A stretch of 64,000 bases of DNA from Catonella morbi ATCC 51271 (GCF_000160035.2 NZ_KI535366.1:85471-149470), one strand, 5' to 3'. Positions 34,446-44,731 are shown, counted from the stretch's first letter. Made by a program: numbers and translations. The notes: a model not told the origin generated them from the letters alone.

Positions 34446-35429
34446 ATGTTTGTAGGAAATTATAATTTGGTTCATATTTTAGACCTTGTTAAAGATGCTG
34501 ATACAGTAGCTGTCGCAGGTCATGTTAATCCTGACGGAGATTGTGTCGGCTCTACACTGGCTATTTATAATTATTTAAAAAAATCAGGCAAAAATGTAGA
34601 TGTATATTTAGAGCCTATTGGCAGAGAATTTGATGAGCTGCCGGGTTCTGAATTTATCAAGAATGAGCCTGAAGATAAAGCTTATGATGTATTTTTTATG
34701 TTGGATCTCGGAGACGTAGAAAGAATAGGAGTAGTTTCAAAGCTTTTTGATAAAGCGGGAAAAACTATCTGCCTGGATCATCATATAACAAGTAAGGGTG
34801 TGGCTGATGAGAATTATATAATTACATCACTCAGCTCTACCTGTGAGCTTATATATGAAATGATGGATATAGACTTAATTGATAAGGATGTTGCAACCTG
34901 TCTTTATACAGGTATTATACACGATACAGGTGTGTTCCATCATAACTGTACCTCAAAGCGTACAATGGAAATTGCAGGTGAGCTTATGGCAAAGGGAATT
35001 GACTTTGGTCATATAATAGACCATAATTTTTACTCTAAGACATATAAGCAAAATCAGGTACTTGGAAGATGTCTTATGGAAAGTATGCTGCTATGGGAAG
35101 GTACAGGTGTAGTTTCATATCTTACCCGCAAGGAAATGGACTTTTACATGGTAGGTGATAATGATCTCAGCGGAATTATAGATCAGTTAAGACTTACAGA
35201 AGGTGTAAAGATAGCTATTTTTATCAGTGAAAGAGAACCTCACTCATTTAAGGTAAGTATGCGTTCAACAGTAACTGATTTAGATGTAAGTAAGGTAGCT
35301 GCATTTTTTGGCGGTGGTGGTCATAAAATGGCTGCCGGCTGTACCATATCAGGCGGAACAGTGCATGATGTAATCAATAATCTTACAAAACAAATACAAT
35401 TTCAGTTGCATGCAAAGGGTTATATTTAA
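34446..35429 (+). CDS. nrnA: DHH-family nanoRNase/pAp phosphatase NrnA
   Basis: 327 residues. Degrades short RNA oligomers and may dephosphorylate pAp. DHH motifs: GHVNPDGDCVGSTLA, MLDLGDVERIG, LDHHITS; the C-terminal DHHA1 domain ends with FFGGGGHKMAAGCT. AGGAGG precedes ATG. Stop and truB start overlap by one base (TAATG). Confidence 0.94.
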   Translation: MFVGNYNLVHILDLVKDADTVAVAGHVNPDGDCVGSTLAIYNYLKKSGKNVDVYLEPIGREFDELPGSEFIKNEPEDKAYDVFFMLDLGDVERIGVVSKLFDKAGKTICLDHHITSKGVADENYIITSLSSTCELIYEMMDIDLIDKDVATCLYTGIIHDTGVFHHNCTSKRTMEIAGELMAKGIDFGHIIDHNFYSKTYKQNQVLGRCLMESMLLWEGTGVVSYLTRKEMDFYMVGDNDLSGIIDQLRLTEGVKIAIFISEREPHSFKVSMRSTVTDLDVSKVAAFFGGGGHKMAAGCTISGGTVHDVINNLTKQIQFQLHAKGYI

Positions 35430-36358
35430 TGATAAACGGAGTCATAAATGTATATAAAGAAGTAGGCTATACTTCTCGAGATGCAGTATCCAGACTTACA
35501 GGTATTCTTAGGCAGCGCAAAATCGGTCATACGGGAACACTTGATCCTGCAGCCGAGGGTGTGCTGCCTATGTGTGTTGGTAAAGCAACTAAACTATGTG
35601 AATTGCTTACAGGCCATAAGAAGCAGTATATTGCCGTAATGAAACTTGGAATAGCCACTGATACAGAGGATACTACAGGCGAAATAACCGAGAAGACAAA
35701 TTATCCTGAAAACTGGTATGAAGAAAATCTGACTGCAGAGAATTTAACAAAAATAACAGATAAATTTATTGGTACACAATTTCAGACTCCGCCTATGTAC
35801 TCCGCTAAAAGAGTGAATGGCAGGAGGCTTTATGAACTTGCAAGAGAGGGTAAAGTAATAGAGCGCAAACCCTGTGAAATTACCGTTTACGGAATAGAGA
35901 TAAAGAATATTGATATCATCAACAGAGAAATTACTGTAATTGTTGATTGCTCAAAGGGAACCTATATAAGAACTCTTTGTAAAGATATTGGTGAAGCTTT
36001 GGGCTGCAAGGCAGCCATGAAAAGTCTTTTAAGAACAAGAACAGGTGATTTTTATTTAGAAAACAGTTATAAGCTGGATGAAATAGAAAAAATTGTTAAA
36101 GAAAACAGGGTTGATGAGATAATTATTCCGATAGAGAAGATTTTTTATAATCTGAGAAGAATAGATGTAACAGGTTATGCCGGTGTTTTACTTGACAATG
36201 GCGGAATAGTTAATATGGAAGAGGCAAGACTTGAACCGGGTTTCGATAATATTAAAGATGGTGAAAAGTTTAGAATGTATAATAAAGATGGGGAATTTAA
36301 AGCCGTCTACTGTTATTATGAGAAGATAAATGCATTGAAAATAGATAAGATGTTTTGA
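35429..36358 (+). CDS. truB: tRNA pseudouridine55 synthase
   Basis: 309 residues. Makes the invariant U55 pseudouridine in the T loop. Catalytic D39 in GHTGTLDPAAEGVLP, then TPPMYSAKRVNGRRLYELAREG and CSKGTYIRTL. C-terminal extension (about 240-309) beyond the core is TruB-typical but divergent. One-base overlap with nrnA. Confidence 0.96.
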   Translation: MINGVINVYKEVGYTSRDAVSRLTGILRQRKIGHTGTLDPAAEGVLPMCVGKATKLCELLTGHKKQYIAVMKLGIATDTEDTTGEITEKTNYPENWYEENLTAENLTKITDKFIGTQFQTPPMYSAKRVNGRRLYELAREGKVIERKPCEITVYGIEIKNIDIINREITVIVDCSKGTYIRTLCKDIGEALGCKAAMKSLLRTRTGDFYLENSYKLDEIEKIVKENRVDEIIIPIEKIFYNLRRIDVTGYAGVLLDNGGIVNMEEARLEPGFDNIKDGEKFRMYNKDGEFKAVYCYYEKINALKIDKMF

Positions 36359-36370
36359 GGTGGTGAATGA

Positions 36371-37270
36371 ATGGAGTATATTCAGGGAAGCGACTTTAAA
36401 TTGTCTGATACTGCTGTAACCATAGGCAAATTTGACGGTCTGCACTTGGGACATAAAGAGCTTATTAACGAAGTGCTGAGTAGTAACGGACTTACAAAGG
36501 TATTATTTACTTTTGATGTAAATCCTTTGAGCAAGTTCTTTGACAGGACAATGAGAGTGATTGATACCAATGAAGAAAGAAGAATGTTAGTTCAGAACTT
36601 TGGCTTGGATTATATGATTAATTTTCCTTTTGACAAAGAGACAATTAATACATCTGCGGATGACTTTATAAAAAACATAATCCATGATAAATTAGGTGCA
36701 AAAAAGCTTGTGGTTGGTACGGATTTTAGGTTTGGTAAAGGCAGGCTCGGAGATGTGGATTATCTTGAAAAAAGAAGCGGAGATTTTGGTTATGAACTAA
36801 AAGTTATAGCTAAAAAGGTTATGTATGGAGAGGAAATTTCTAGCACCAGAATCAGAGAGCTTATAAAAAAGGGAGATATAAAAACTGTAAATGATTTGCT
36901 TGGAAGGACTTTTTCTGTTTCCGGAATAATTATACATGGCAATCATTTGGGACATACTGTAGGTATGCCTACCATAAACATAAAACCTGACGAAAATAAA
37001 TTGCTTCCGCCATTTGGAGTATATGCTTCAGATACTGAGTTGGACGGTAAAATATACAGGGGAATAACCAATATTGGGGTAAAACCTACTATAAGTGAAA
37101 ATAATGCTGTAGGAGTTGAAACCTGGTTATTTGGATTAAATGAGGATGTTTACGGGCATTTTGCAAAAGTAAATCTACTTGACTTTATTAGACCCGAAAT
37201 GAAATTTGCATCTCTGGAAGAGGTTAAAAAGCAGGTTAATATTGATGTAATTAAGGCTAAGGAGATTTAA
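36371..37270 (+). CDS. ribF: Bifunctional riboflavin kinase/FAD synthetase
   Basis: 299 residues. N-terminal nucleotidylyl-transferase domain with IGKFDGLHLGHKEL and STRIRELIKKGDI, C-terminal riboflavin kinase domain with GNHLGHTVGMPTINI and YRGITNIGVKPT. Converts riboflavin to FMN and FAD, cofactors for the two flavoproteins at 49401 and 50657. Usual neighbour of truB. Confidence 0.96.
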   Translation: MEYIQGSDFKLSDTAVTIGKFDGLHLGHKELINEVLSSNGLTKVLFTFDVNPLSKFFDRTMRVIDTNEERRMLVQNFGLDYMINFPFDKETINTSADDFIKNIIHDKLGAKKLVVGTDFRFGKGRLGDVDYLEKRSGDFGYELKVIAKKVMYGEEISSTRIRELIKKGDIKTVNDLLGRTFSVSGIIIHGNHLGHTVGMPTINIKPDENKLLPPFGVYASDTELDGKIYRGITNIGVKPTISENNAVGVETWLFGLNEDVYGHFAKVNLLDFIRPEMKFASLEEVKKQVNIDVIKAKEI

Positions 37271-37283
37271 TACGGGAGGGAAT

Positions 37284-39329
37284 ATGGTTTTAGAAGAAAG
37301 TATCACTGCCATTAAGGGTATCGGTAATAAAACCGCAGCCCTCCTTAACAAGCTCGGTATTTATACCAAGAGAGACATAATAAAATATTTTCCGAGAAAT
37401 TATGATAAGTATGAAAAAATAACTCCGATAAGTTCACTTAAAAACGGTATGACTGCAGTTATTTCTGCAATACCGGCTTCAGCACCGATATTAAAACAGA
37501 TGGGCAAGAAAAGCATTTTAATCTGTGAAGTAACTGACGGAAGCGGTAAAATAGAGCTGAATTGGTTTAATATGCCTTTTATGAAAACTAAACTTTCTAA
37601 AGGGGTACATAATATCTTTCGTGGTAGGGTATCTAGAAATGGAAAGTTTATTCGTATAGTTCAGCCCGAAATACTTACAGAAGCTGAATACCGAAGGAAG
37701 ACTGAGGTACTCCAGCCGATTTATAGGCTTACAAAAGGAGTAACAAGCAATTTGTTAAGAAAGTCTATAAAAGAAGTACTTGTTGAGGTTATTTCAGGTA
37801 TTGACTATCTTCCGCAAAATATCAAAAAAGACAATTCTCTTATTTCCCTTAAAGATGCCTTACAGGAAATACATTTCCCCAAGTCCTATGATACTTTAAT
37901 TGAGGCGAGAAGAAGACTTGTATTTGATGAATTTTTCCTGTTTGCGCTTTCTATTGACAGATTAAAACAGGGAAGAGAAGAAAACGGAAGTTCTTATGTT
38001 GTAGAAAAGAGTTCTACAACTGTAGATTTTATTTCCTCGCTTCCATTTTCGCTTACAAACGCCCAACAAAAAGTTTGGGAAGAAATAGAAAATGATCTCA
38101 CATCCGGGTTTAGGATGAACAGGCTTGTACAGGGAGATGTCGGTTCAGGAAAAACCCTGCTTGCAATACTGGCTTGTCTGCTTATGACTAAAAACGGCTA
38201 TCAGTCGAGTGTTATGGTGCCTACCGAGGTACTTGCAAGACAGCATTTTGAAAGTTTTTCTACAATGCTGGAACAATATGGAATCAGAGTTGTACTACTC
38301 ACGGGCTCTGTTAAAGGCAGGGAGAGAAAGGAAACTTTAAGCAGGATAGAAAATCATGAAGCTGATATTATTATAGGCACTCATGCTCTTATACAGGAGA
38401 AGGTGGTCTATGATAAACTGGCATTAGTCATTACTGATGAACAGCACCGTTTCGGTGTGAAGCAGAGAGAGAAACTTGCGGACAAGGGCATTGAACCTCA
38501 TATTATGGTTATGAGTGCCACACCTATTCCCAGAACCTTAGCAGTAATATTATACGGAGATTTGGATATTTCCATAGTGAATGAACTTCCGGCTGACAGA
38601 CTGCCTATTAAAAACTGTGTAGTTGATGAAGACTACAGGATGACGGCCTATAAGTTTATTTTAAGTGAAGTAAACAAAGGACATCAGGCTTATATTATCT
38701 GTCCCATGGTAGAAAAATCAGAAGAGAATGATGAACTTTCCGATGTAATCAGCTACACCGAAGAACTTACTTCTCTGATTGGAAATAAAGCCAAAATTAA
38801 ATATCTTCATGGCAAGATGAAGAATGATGAGAAAAATCAGATTATGGAAGAGTTCTCTGATGGCAGGATAGATATCTTGATATCAACTACAGTTGTAGAA
38901 GTGGGCGTTAATGTACCGAATGCAACAGTTATGATGATTGAAAATGCGGACCGCTTCGGTCTTGCGTCTCTTCATCAGCTCAGAGGCCGTATAGGCAGAG
39001 GAAATGCACAGTCTTACTGTATATTTATGTCCGGTAATACTTCTAAAGAGGCTATGGAAAGACTTAACATTCTTAATAAATCAAATGATGGTTTTAAGAT
39101 AGCGGAAGAGGATATGAAACTTCGCGGACCGGGAGATGTATTCGGTATAAGACAGAGCGGAGAAATGGCATTTAATCTGGGAGATATCATCGGAGATGCG
39201 GATATTTTAAAAATAACTTCTGAAACTGTAAAATGCATGAGTGACAAAATCAAAAATGAATGTTATGATAGAGGAAGGAATTTTTACTCAGATGGATTTG
39301 TTTACGGAGAAGATGTAATGACTCTTTAG
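37284..39329 (+). CDS. recG: ATP-dependent DNA helicase RecG
   Basis: 681 residues. Branch-migration helicase for fork reversal and Holliday junctions. N-terminal wedge/OB domain (residues to about 230), Walker A GDVGSGKT, DEQH box (TDEQHRFG), MSATPIPRT, and helicase C domain with STTVVEVGVNVPNAT and HQLRGRIGRG; MKLRGPGDVFGIRQSG closes the family profile. GGGAGG precedes ATG. Confidence 0.97.
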   Translation: MVLEESITAIKGIGNKTAALLNKLGIYTKRDIIKYFPRNYDKYEKITPISSLKNGMTAVISAIPASAPILKQMGKKSILICEVTDGSGKIELNWFNMPFMKTKLSKGVHNIFRGRVSRNGKFIRIVQPEILTEAEYRRKTEVLQPIYRLTKGVTSNLLRKSIKEVLVEVISGIDYLPQNIKKDNSLISLKDALQEIHFPKSYDTLIEARRRLVFDEFFLFALSIDRLKQGREENGSSYVVEKSSTTVDFISSLPFSLTNAQQKVWEEIENDLTSGFRMNRLVQGDVGSGKTLLAILACLLMTKNGYQSSVMVPTEVLARQHFESFSTMLEQYGIRVVLLTGSVKGRERKETLSRIENHEADIIIGTHALIQEKVVYDKLALVITDEQHRFGVKQREKLADKGIEPHIMVMSATPIPRTLAVILYGDLDISIVNELPADRLPIKNCVVDEDYRMTAYKFILSEVNKGHQAYIICPMVEKSEENDELSDVISYTEELTSLIGNKAKIKYLHGKMKNDEKNQIMEEFSDGRIDILISTTVVEVGVNVPNATVMMIENADRFGLASLHQLRGRIGRGNAQSYCIFMSGNTSKEAMERLNILNKSNDGFKIAEEDMKLRGPGDVFGIRQSGEMAFNLGDIIGDADILKITSETVKCMSDKIKNECYDRGRNFYSDGFVYGEDVMTL

Positions 39330-39352
39330 ATGTTTATGGATAGGGGATGTTT

Positions 39353-40900
39353 ATGTATACAAATGCAGGGCAGGTCTTTGATATAGCAAAGGCTAATTAT
39401 AGAGCACTTATTGGCTATTGTTCCAAATTAGAGCGTGAAGGCTATTTTATACAGGCAGAGAAGATTCTTCACAAGACTATTTTTCAGACTTTAGACTTGT
39501 ATATACAGTCACTTTTAATCAATATTGCAATCTATGGCGGAAAATTAGGTGAAGATGAGGTTAAATTCATAGTTTCGCTTCCGGATAGTAAACAGTATGA
39601 TATCTCGGATGTTGAAGATATAAGCGGAGAAATAATAAGACAGGCTGATGCGGTAGTTAAAGCTCCGCCGATTATTATGCAACTTTGTTCTTTGCGTGAC
39701 AGAGAGAAGAACTCCAATATGTCAAGTGCCTATGTAGATATGATTCTCAATATAATAGTTGCGATGTCTTATCTTAATGCAAACAGAGACGAGTTCCTTC
39801 CTCAGTTTATAATAGACTACTATAGTTCGGTTAAGGCCTTTGTTTTCTTTTCGGACAGGGCGGAACGTATAAATGAAAGATATTTGTTCCGCAAGGCATC
39901 AGGCGACATAGGTATGCCGGGAGAAGGTTTTTCGGATGAGGAAGCAAAGGATAATAACGAAGAAAAGGATGCTGATGAAGTTGTGCCTATTCTAAAAGAA
40001 GTTACGGCAAATGAGCAGCCTGTTAAAAATGAAGATTTACCTAAGGTAGCCGTTCCCGAACCTATTCCTTTTAAGGAAGAAGACAGGAAAAAGCGGCTTG
40101 ATGAACTGGTTGGCGAGCTTGAAGCACTTGTAGGATTAGAAGAAGTTAAGAATGAAGTTAATTCATTAATAAATCTTATTAATATAAGACAGCTCAGAAA
40201 GAAAAAAGGACTTCCGTCTCCGGATATGTCATATCATATGGTATTCACAGGCAGTCCGGGTACGGGAAAGACAACGGTTGCCAGACTTATAGCGAGTATT
40301 TACAAGGAGCTTGGAGTTCTTTCAAAGGGCGGACTTATAGAGGTTGACCGTTCGGGACTGGTTGCCGGTTATGTCGGGCAGACAGCCTTAAAGGTTACGG
40401 AGGTTGTAAATAAGGCACTGGGAGGTGTATTATTTATAGATGAAGCCTATTCTCTGTCATCGCCGGGAGCGGCAAATGATTTTGGGAGCGAGGCTATAGA
40501 TACTCTTGTGAAGCTGATGGAAGACCATAGAGATGATCTTGTTGTTATAGTGGCAGGTTATACCAAAGAAATGAATGATTTTCTTCAGGCTAACACAGGA
40601 CTTGTTTCAAGATTTAATAAGTTTATTGAATTTAAGGACTACAATGAAGATGAGCTGATAGCTATTATGTATTCTATGGCTTCAAAAATGGAAATGAAAC
40701 TTGAAGACAGTGCTTTAGAGAAACTTAGGACTTATCTTTCGGGAATGAATGAAAATGCTAAGAGACTTTTCGGAAATGCAAGAGGTATAAGAAATCTTTT
40801 CGAAAAAATGCTTGTAGGACAGGCAAACAGACTGTCAGGCATTCCCGAGCCTACCATAGAAGATTTATCAATAATAAAAGCTGAAGACTTTGAATTTTAG
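39353..40900 (+). CDS. CbxX/CfqX (SpoVK)-type AAA+ ATPase
   Basis: 515 residues. N-terminal 190 residues are helical and not recognised (TPR-like in mood, with a regular pattern of bulky residues), followed by an acidic linker (about 190-240) and the AAA+ module: Walker A GSPGTGKTT, GLVAGYVGQTA, Walker B GVLFIDEAYSL and arginine finger region SRFNKFIEF. Family members include SpoVK and mycobacterial EccA; client unknown here. ATG 39353 is chosen because AGGGG lies seven bases earlier; ATG 39347 touches that site. Confidence 0.85.
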   Translation: MYTNAGQVFDIAKANYRALIGYCSKLEREGYFIQAEKILHKTIFQTLDLYIQSLLINIAIYGGKLGEDEVKFIVSLPDSKQYDISDVEDISGEIIRQADAVVKAPPIIMQLCSLRDREKNSNMSSAYVDMILNIIVAMSYLNANRDEFLPQFIIDYYSSVKAFVFFSDRAERINERYLFRKASGDIGMPGEGFSDEEAKDNNEEKDADEVVPILKEVTANEQPVKNEDLPKVAVPEPIPFKEEDRKKRLDELVGELEALVGLEEVKNEVNSLINLINIRQLRKKKGLPSPDMSYHMVFTGSPGTGKTTVARLIASIYKELGVLSKGGLIEVDRSGLVAGYVGQTALKVTEVVNKALGGVLFIDEAYSLSSPGAANDFGSEAIDTLVKLMEDHRDDLVVIVAGYTKEMNDFLQANTGLVSRFNKFIEFKDYNEDELIAIMYSMASKMEMKLEDSALEKLRTYLSGMNENAKRLFGNARGIRNLFEKMLVGQANRLSGIPEPTIEDLSIIKAEDFEF

Positions 40901-40916
40901 GAAAAGGTGATATATA

Positions 40917-41471
40917 ATGAGAGTTATAGCCGGTAGTGCAAGAAGCGTTCCGCTTATTACCCCAAAAGGCTTAGAAACCAGACCGACATCCGATCAGATT
41001 AAAGAAACCTTGTTTAATATGCTTCAAGGTTACGTAGAAGGCTCTAATTTCTTAGATCTTTTTGCAGGCAGTGGTCAGATAGGGGTAGAGGCTTTGAGCA
41101 GGGGAGCTGTATTTGCTGCCTTTGTAGAAAAATCTGATGAAGCTGTTAATTGTATTAAGGCTAATGTAGATAAAACTAAATTTACGGATAAAGCCTTAGT
41201 TCTTAAAATGGAAGCGTTATCAGGACTGAGGGCTTTGGAAATAGAAAAGAAAAAATTTGATATTGTATTTGTAGATCCTCCCTATAATCAGAATCTGGAG
41301 CGCGGAATTTTGGATGCAATTATAAATTCGAAGATACTTGACGAAGATGCTATAATTATAGTTGAGGCAAACAAAAATACAGATTTTTCATATGTAGATG
41401 ATTTTAGCCTTAAAATTGTCAAAGATAAGTTGTATAAGAATAACAGGCATTTGTTCTTAAGAAAAAAATAA
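40917..41471 (+). CDS. rsmD: 16S rRNA (guanine966-N2)-methyltransferase
   Basis: 184 residues. SAM-binding FLDLFAGSGQIGVEALSRGA and catalytic FVDPPYNQ. N-terminal MRVIAGSARSVPL and RPTSDQIKETLFN are family-specific. Usually followed by coaD in Firmicutes; coaD is not here. Confidence 0.95.
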   Translation: MRVIAGSARSVPLITPKGLETRPTSDQIKETLFNMLQGYVEGSNFLDLFAGSGQIGVEALSRGAVFAAFVEKSDEAVNCIKANVDKTKFTDKALVLKMEALSGLRALEIEKKKFDIVFVDPPYNQNLERGILDAIINSKILDEDAIIIVEANKNTDFSYVDDFSLKIVKDKLYKNNRHLFLRKK

Positions 41472-41487
41472 ATTTGGAGAATGAGCT

Positions 41488-42268
41488 ATGGCAGATGTAA
41501 AAAATATTAAAAATTATAGATGATATGTCAGATTATGTTGACAGCCACAATGCAGGTCCTTTATCCAGAGATAAGATAAAGATTTCCAAGGATGAACTGT
41601 TTAATTATATTGACAAACTTAGACAGACCTTACCAAATGAGCTTGAAGAGGCGTCAAAGATAACCAAAGCTAAGAATGAAATTTTAAAGGCTGCTATGAA
41701 CAAGGCGGTTCAGATCGAAGAAGAAGCCAAAAAACAACTTCAAGAGCTTATTAAAGAAGATCAAGTTGTGATTGCCGCTGATAAAGAGGCTCAAAATATT
41801 ATTGATAATGCAGAAAAAGAAGCTGATGATATTATCAAGGAAGCTGAAGAAATGGCAACCGAGATAAAAATCGGTGCTCTTTCTTATGCAGAAGAGATGC
41901 TCGCAACAGTAGAGAAAATGGTTTCTCATAATCTTAAAGTGACTGTGGAAAACTCTGACAGTGTTATAGAGACCTTAAATAATACTCTTGATATAGTTAA
42001 GAATAACAGAGATGAATTAAATGCTCAGATTCTTGAGGCCAGAGAAGTTAACGGTTATATCTCGGAAGAAAATGAAGAAGAGGAAACACAGGAAAGATTT
42101 ACCGTAAAAGTTTCTCCTGAAGATTTTGAAGAAGAGGACTCTGTTCAAAAAGATGACAACAAAGCCCTTGATGAAGAAGATGATGAATTTGATGATGAAG
42201 AAGAAGATGATGAACAGCTTTATGACCTCACCAATAAATTCTCATTTAAGAAGAAAAGAGATAAATAA
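41488..42268 (+). CDS. Coiled-coil protein (V-type ATPase subunit H/DivIVA-like), frameshifted near its start
   Basis: A soluble rod-like protein: residues about 20-190 are continuous heptad-rich helix (KAKNEILKAAMNKAVQIEEEAKK), the last 60 are very acidic and end in a basic tag KKKRDK. Homologues beside rsmD in Lachnospiraceae are labelled ATPase subunit H-like; function unknown. The only good ribosome site, TTTGGAG at 41473-41479, serves ATG 41488, but that frame stops after 11 codons (TGA 41521). Coding is resumed one base out of frame from 41501 (KILKIIDDMSDYVD). Dropping one base of the six-A run at 41499-41504 restores MADVKILKIIDD. If no shift occurs, initiation at ATG 41525 lacks a ribosome site. 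The gene runs 23 bases into convergent tmcAL. Confidence 0.7.
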
Positions 42269-43523
42269 AGCTCTCTGAAGCTTCGTTGTGAGTGTGCAAA
42301 TTATAATTTTTAAATGAAATCTGACTATATAAAGCAGTCATAAACCTTGTAATTTCAAAGGTTTTTATGGCTGTTTTGTTTTTTAATTTGGAAACATCAC
42401 TTATTCTTGTAATAAGTTCGACATTTGTGCTGTTTTTAACTTCTCTGCCCACTGCGTTTAATATATCAATAGATTCACTTTTAATTGCAAGAGGCCTTAT
42501 ATAAGGGCAGAGGTCATAAGGCTGATTCATAGCTATGATATCTTTGGTAATTCCTCCGATTATATGATGTAAAACCCTGTCTATTCTTGCGTAAGTGTAG
42601 TTTTTTGACCACAAAGAAGCCGCAAAATCATCATAGGCAGAAGCCTTGCCAAACAGATTGCAGATTCTTGAAGCCAGGTCTTCGGTTACATCACTGTATC
42701 CGCCAAGAAGTTGTATTGCTGTTTTTTTGTTATTTTTGTAAATAATTTCTCCGAGTTTATAAAATAAAATATCGGAAAAATCATTGTTTTTTATATAGCT
42801 TCCGCTTGGATTCAATATATTCTTGGAAGAGTCTGGAAGATATCTTAGGCTTATTTTACCTGAGTTATTGTGCAAGTCCTGTCTTATTGCCTTAGCGGAT
42901 GCTATATTTGAATCCTGCTTTATATTAATTTCCTCATCATGTAAGACCTCAGCTCTTTTTATTGCAATAGGCTTAATTTTTGAATTTAATCTATGCAGCT
43001 TATTCAGATAGGCTATGGCAAGTATGTTATTTGAAGTTTTAAGTAATTCAGCTTCTTTTTCGTAGCCGTTTTTTCTGAGGTAAATATCCCTTGCCTCAGG
43101 ATAAGCGACTCCGGTAGCCATAATTTTTGCAATATCTTCATTGTGATTTTTTTTAATTAAAAAATTACTGCAATTTACAAGTTCAGTCATATCATCATTT
43201 TCCGCACCAAATGATAAACAGTCAACTATTCCGAGTTTATGCGCAAGAGCCACAGCACCGTCTGCGAAGATTTCCGCACTTCCCGTAGATACAGTAGCGG
43301 GAAGTTCAAATACGGCGTCGGCACCTGAAAGAAGAGCGGACTCAGCTCTTAGATACCTGTCTATAATTGCAGGCTCGCCTCGCTGAACATAGTTTCCGCT
43401 CATAAGAATTACTATGTATTCTGCTTCTGTAATTTTTTTAGTTTCTGCAATATGGTAGGCATGACCGTTGTGAAAAGGATTGTATTCCGCAATTATAGCA
43501 GCGACTTTTTTATTATTTACCAT
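42246..43523 (-). CDS. tmcAL: tRNA(Met) cytidine acetate ligase TmcAL
   Basis: 425 residues. Acetylates the wobble cytidine of elongator tRNA-Met using acetate and ATP. Nucleotidyltransferase motif IIAEYNPFHNGHAYHI near the N-terminus, then VILMSGNYVQRGEPAIIDR and LSFGAEND. ATG at 43523 follows CAGGAG. Acetate supply fits with the neighbouring pta-ackA genes, divergently transcribed. Its 3' end overlaps the convergent coiled-coil gene by 23 bases. Confidence 0.93.
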   Translation of the reverse strand: MVNNKKVAAIIAEYNPFHNGHAYHIAETKKITEAEYIVILMSGNYVQRGEPAIIDRYLRAESALLSGADAVFELPATVSTGSAEIFADGAVALAHKLGIVDCLSFGAENDDMTELVNCSNFLIKKNHNEDIAKIMATGVAYPEARDIYLRKNGYEKEAELLKTSNNILAIAYLNKLHRLNSKIKPIAIKRAEVLHDEEINIKQDSNIASAKAIRQDLHNNSGKISLRYLPDSSKNILNPSGSYIKNNDFSDILFYKLGEIIYKNNKKTAIQLLGGYSDVTEDLASRICNLFGKASAYDDFAASLWSKNYTYARIDRVLHHIIGGITKDIIAMNQPYDLCPYIRPLAIKSESIDILNAVGREVKNSTNVELITRISDVSKLKNKTAIKTFEITRFMTALYSQISFKNYNLHTHNEASESFIYLFSS

Positions 43524-43592
43524 AAATCTCCTGATTTTTTGTATTTATTTACAATCATTTTAATATATTTTTATTTTTTTCTCAACTATCCA

Positions 43593-43621
43593 TTGTATGT
43601 TTTTCATAAAGGGTTTATAAT
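43593..43621 (+). promoter_or_regulatory. Promoter candidate for pta
   Basis: TTGTAT (43593-43598), 17 bases, perfect TATAAT (43616-43621). Start near 43628 gives a leader of about 105 bases, very AT-rich with repeated ATATTTATAAT-like motifs and no clear hairpin. Confidence 0.5.
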
Positions 43622-43732
43622 GATAATTAGGGCAAAATGCTAAATAACATATGAAATTTTACTTTAGTAATGCATTTTTCCATAATATTTATAATATTTA
43701 TAATTTTATATAGTTTGAAAGGAGCAAAAGTC

Positions 43733-44731
43733 ATGTCATTTATTGATCAAATCAAAGCAAAAGCAAAAACTTCAAAGAAGGTCATAGTTCTTCCTGAAAG
43801 TGAAGATATGAGAACACTGGAGGCTGCTGACAAAGTACTTAAGGAGGAGATTGCTGAGCTTGTTCTTCTTGGGAAAGAGGAGAAGATTTTAGAAGACGCT
43901 AAAAAGGGCGGATTTGATGTGACCGGTGCCAAAATAATCGATCCGGAAAAAAGTGATAAGTTAGATTCTTATGTAGCAGCCCTGGTTGAACTTAGGAAAA
44001 GCAAGGGGATGACAGAGGAAGAAGCAAGAAAGATTCTTACTGAAAGTAATACCTATTTTGGTGTAATGATGATTAAAATGAAGGATGCAGACGGACTTGT
44101 TTCAGGTGCCTGCCATTCTACGGCCGATACTTTAAGACCTAGTCTTCAGATTCTTAAGACTAAGCCGGGGACTAAACTGGTTTCATCTTTCTTTATAGTT
44201 GAAGTACCAAATTGTGACATGGGAGAAAACGGAACCTTTGTTTTCTCTGACTGCGGTCTTAACCAGAACCCTAATGCGGAGGAACTTGCAGCTATAGCGA
44301 AGTCTTCTGCGGAGTCATTTAGGAATCTGGTTCAGGCTGAACCAAGGGTGGCTATGCTATCATACTCAACTATGGGTTCGGCTAAACATGATGATGTTAC
44401 CAAGGTGCAGGAAGCTACAAAGCTTGCAAAGGCAGAAAATCCGGGACTGGCACTTGACGGCGAACTTCAGCTTGATGCCGCGCTAGTTGCTTCTGTCGGT
44501 GAATTTAAAGCTCCGGGAAGTAAGGTTGCGGGACATGCCAATACACTTATTTTCCCAAATCTCGATGCTGGCAATATTGGTTACAAATTGGTTCAGCGTC
44601 TTGCAAAGGCTGAGGCTTACGGTCCTCTTACACAGGGAATTGCAGGTCCTGTAAATGATCTTTCGAGAGGCTGCTCAGCAAGTGATATAGTAGGAGTAGT
44701 TGCCATAACTGCTGTACAGGCACAGATGTAG
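43733..44731 (+). CDS. pta: Phosphate acetyltransferase
   Basis: 332 residues. Converts acetyl-CoA to acetyl phosphate. Core motifs: VLPESEDMRTLEAAD, GLVSGACHSTADTLRPSLQILKT, LSYSTMGSAKHDDV and the C-terminal GPVNDLSRGCSASDIVGVVAITAVQAQ. Start ATG 43733 behind AAAGGAG; the earlier in-frame ATG at 43670 encodes only a hydrophobic leader without a ribosome site. Works with AckA, encoded next, to make acetate and ATP. Confidence 0.97.
   Translation: MSFIDQIKAKAKTSKKVIVLPESEDMRTLEAADKVLKEEIAELVLLGKEEKILEDAKKGGFDVTGAKIIDPEKSDKLDSYVAALVELRKSKGMTEEEARKILTESNTYFGVMMIKMKDADGLVSGACHSTADTLRPSLQILKTKPGTKLVSSFFIVEVPNCDMGENGTFVFSDCGLNQNPNAEELAAIAKSSAESFRNLVQAEPRVAMLSYSTMGSAKHDDVTKVQEATKLAKAENPGLALDGELQLDAALVASVGEFKAPGSKVAGHANTLIFPNLDAGNIGYKLVQRLAKAEAYGPLTQGIAGPVNDLSRGCSASDIVGVVAITAVQAQM

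Noticed and set aside
43670..43732. Hydrophobic N-terminal extension of Pta
   Set aside because: Pta is cytosolic; the AAAGGAG site points to ATG 43733 and the extension is AT-rich leader sequence.
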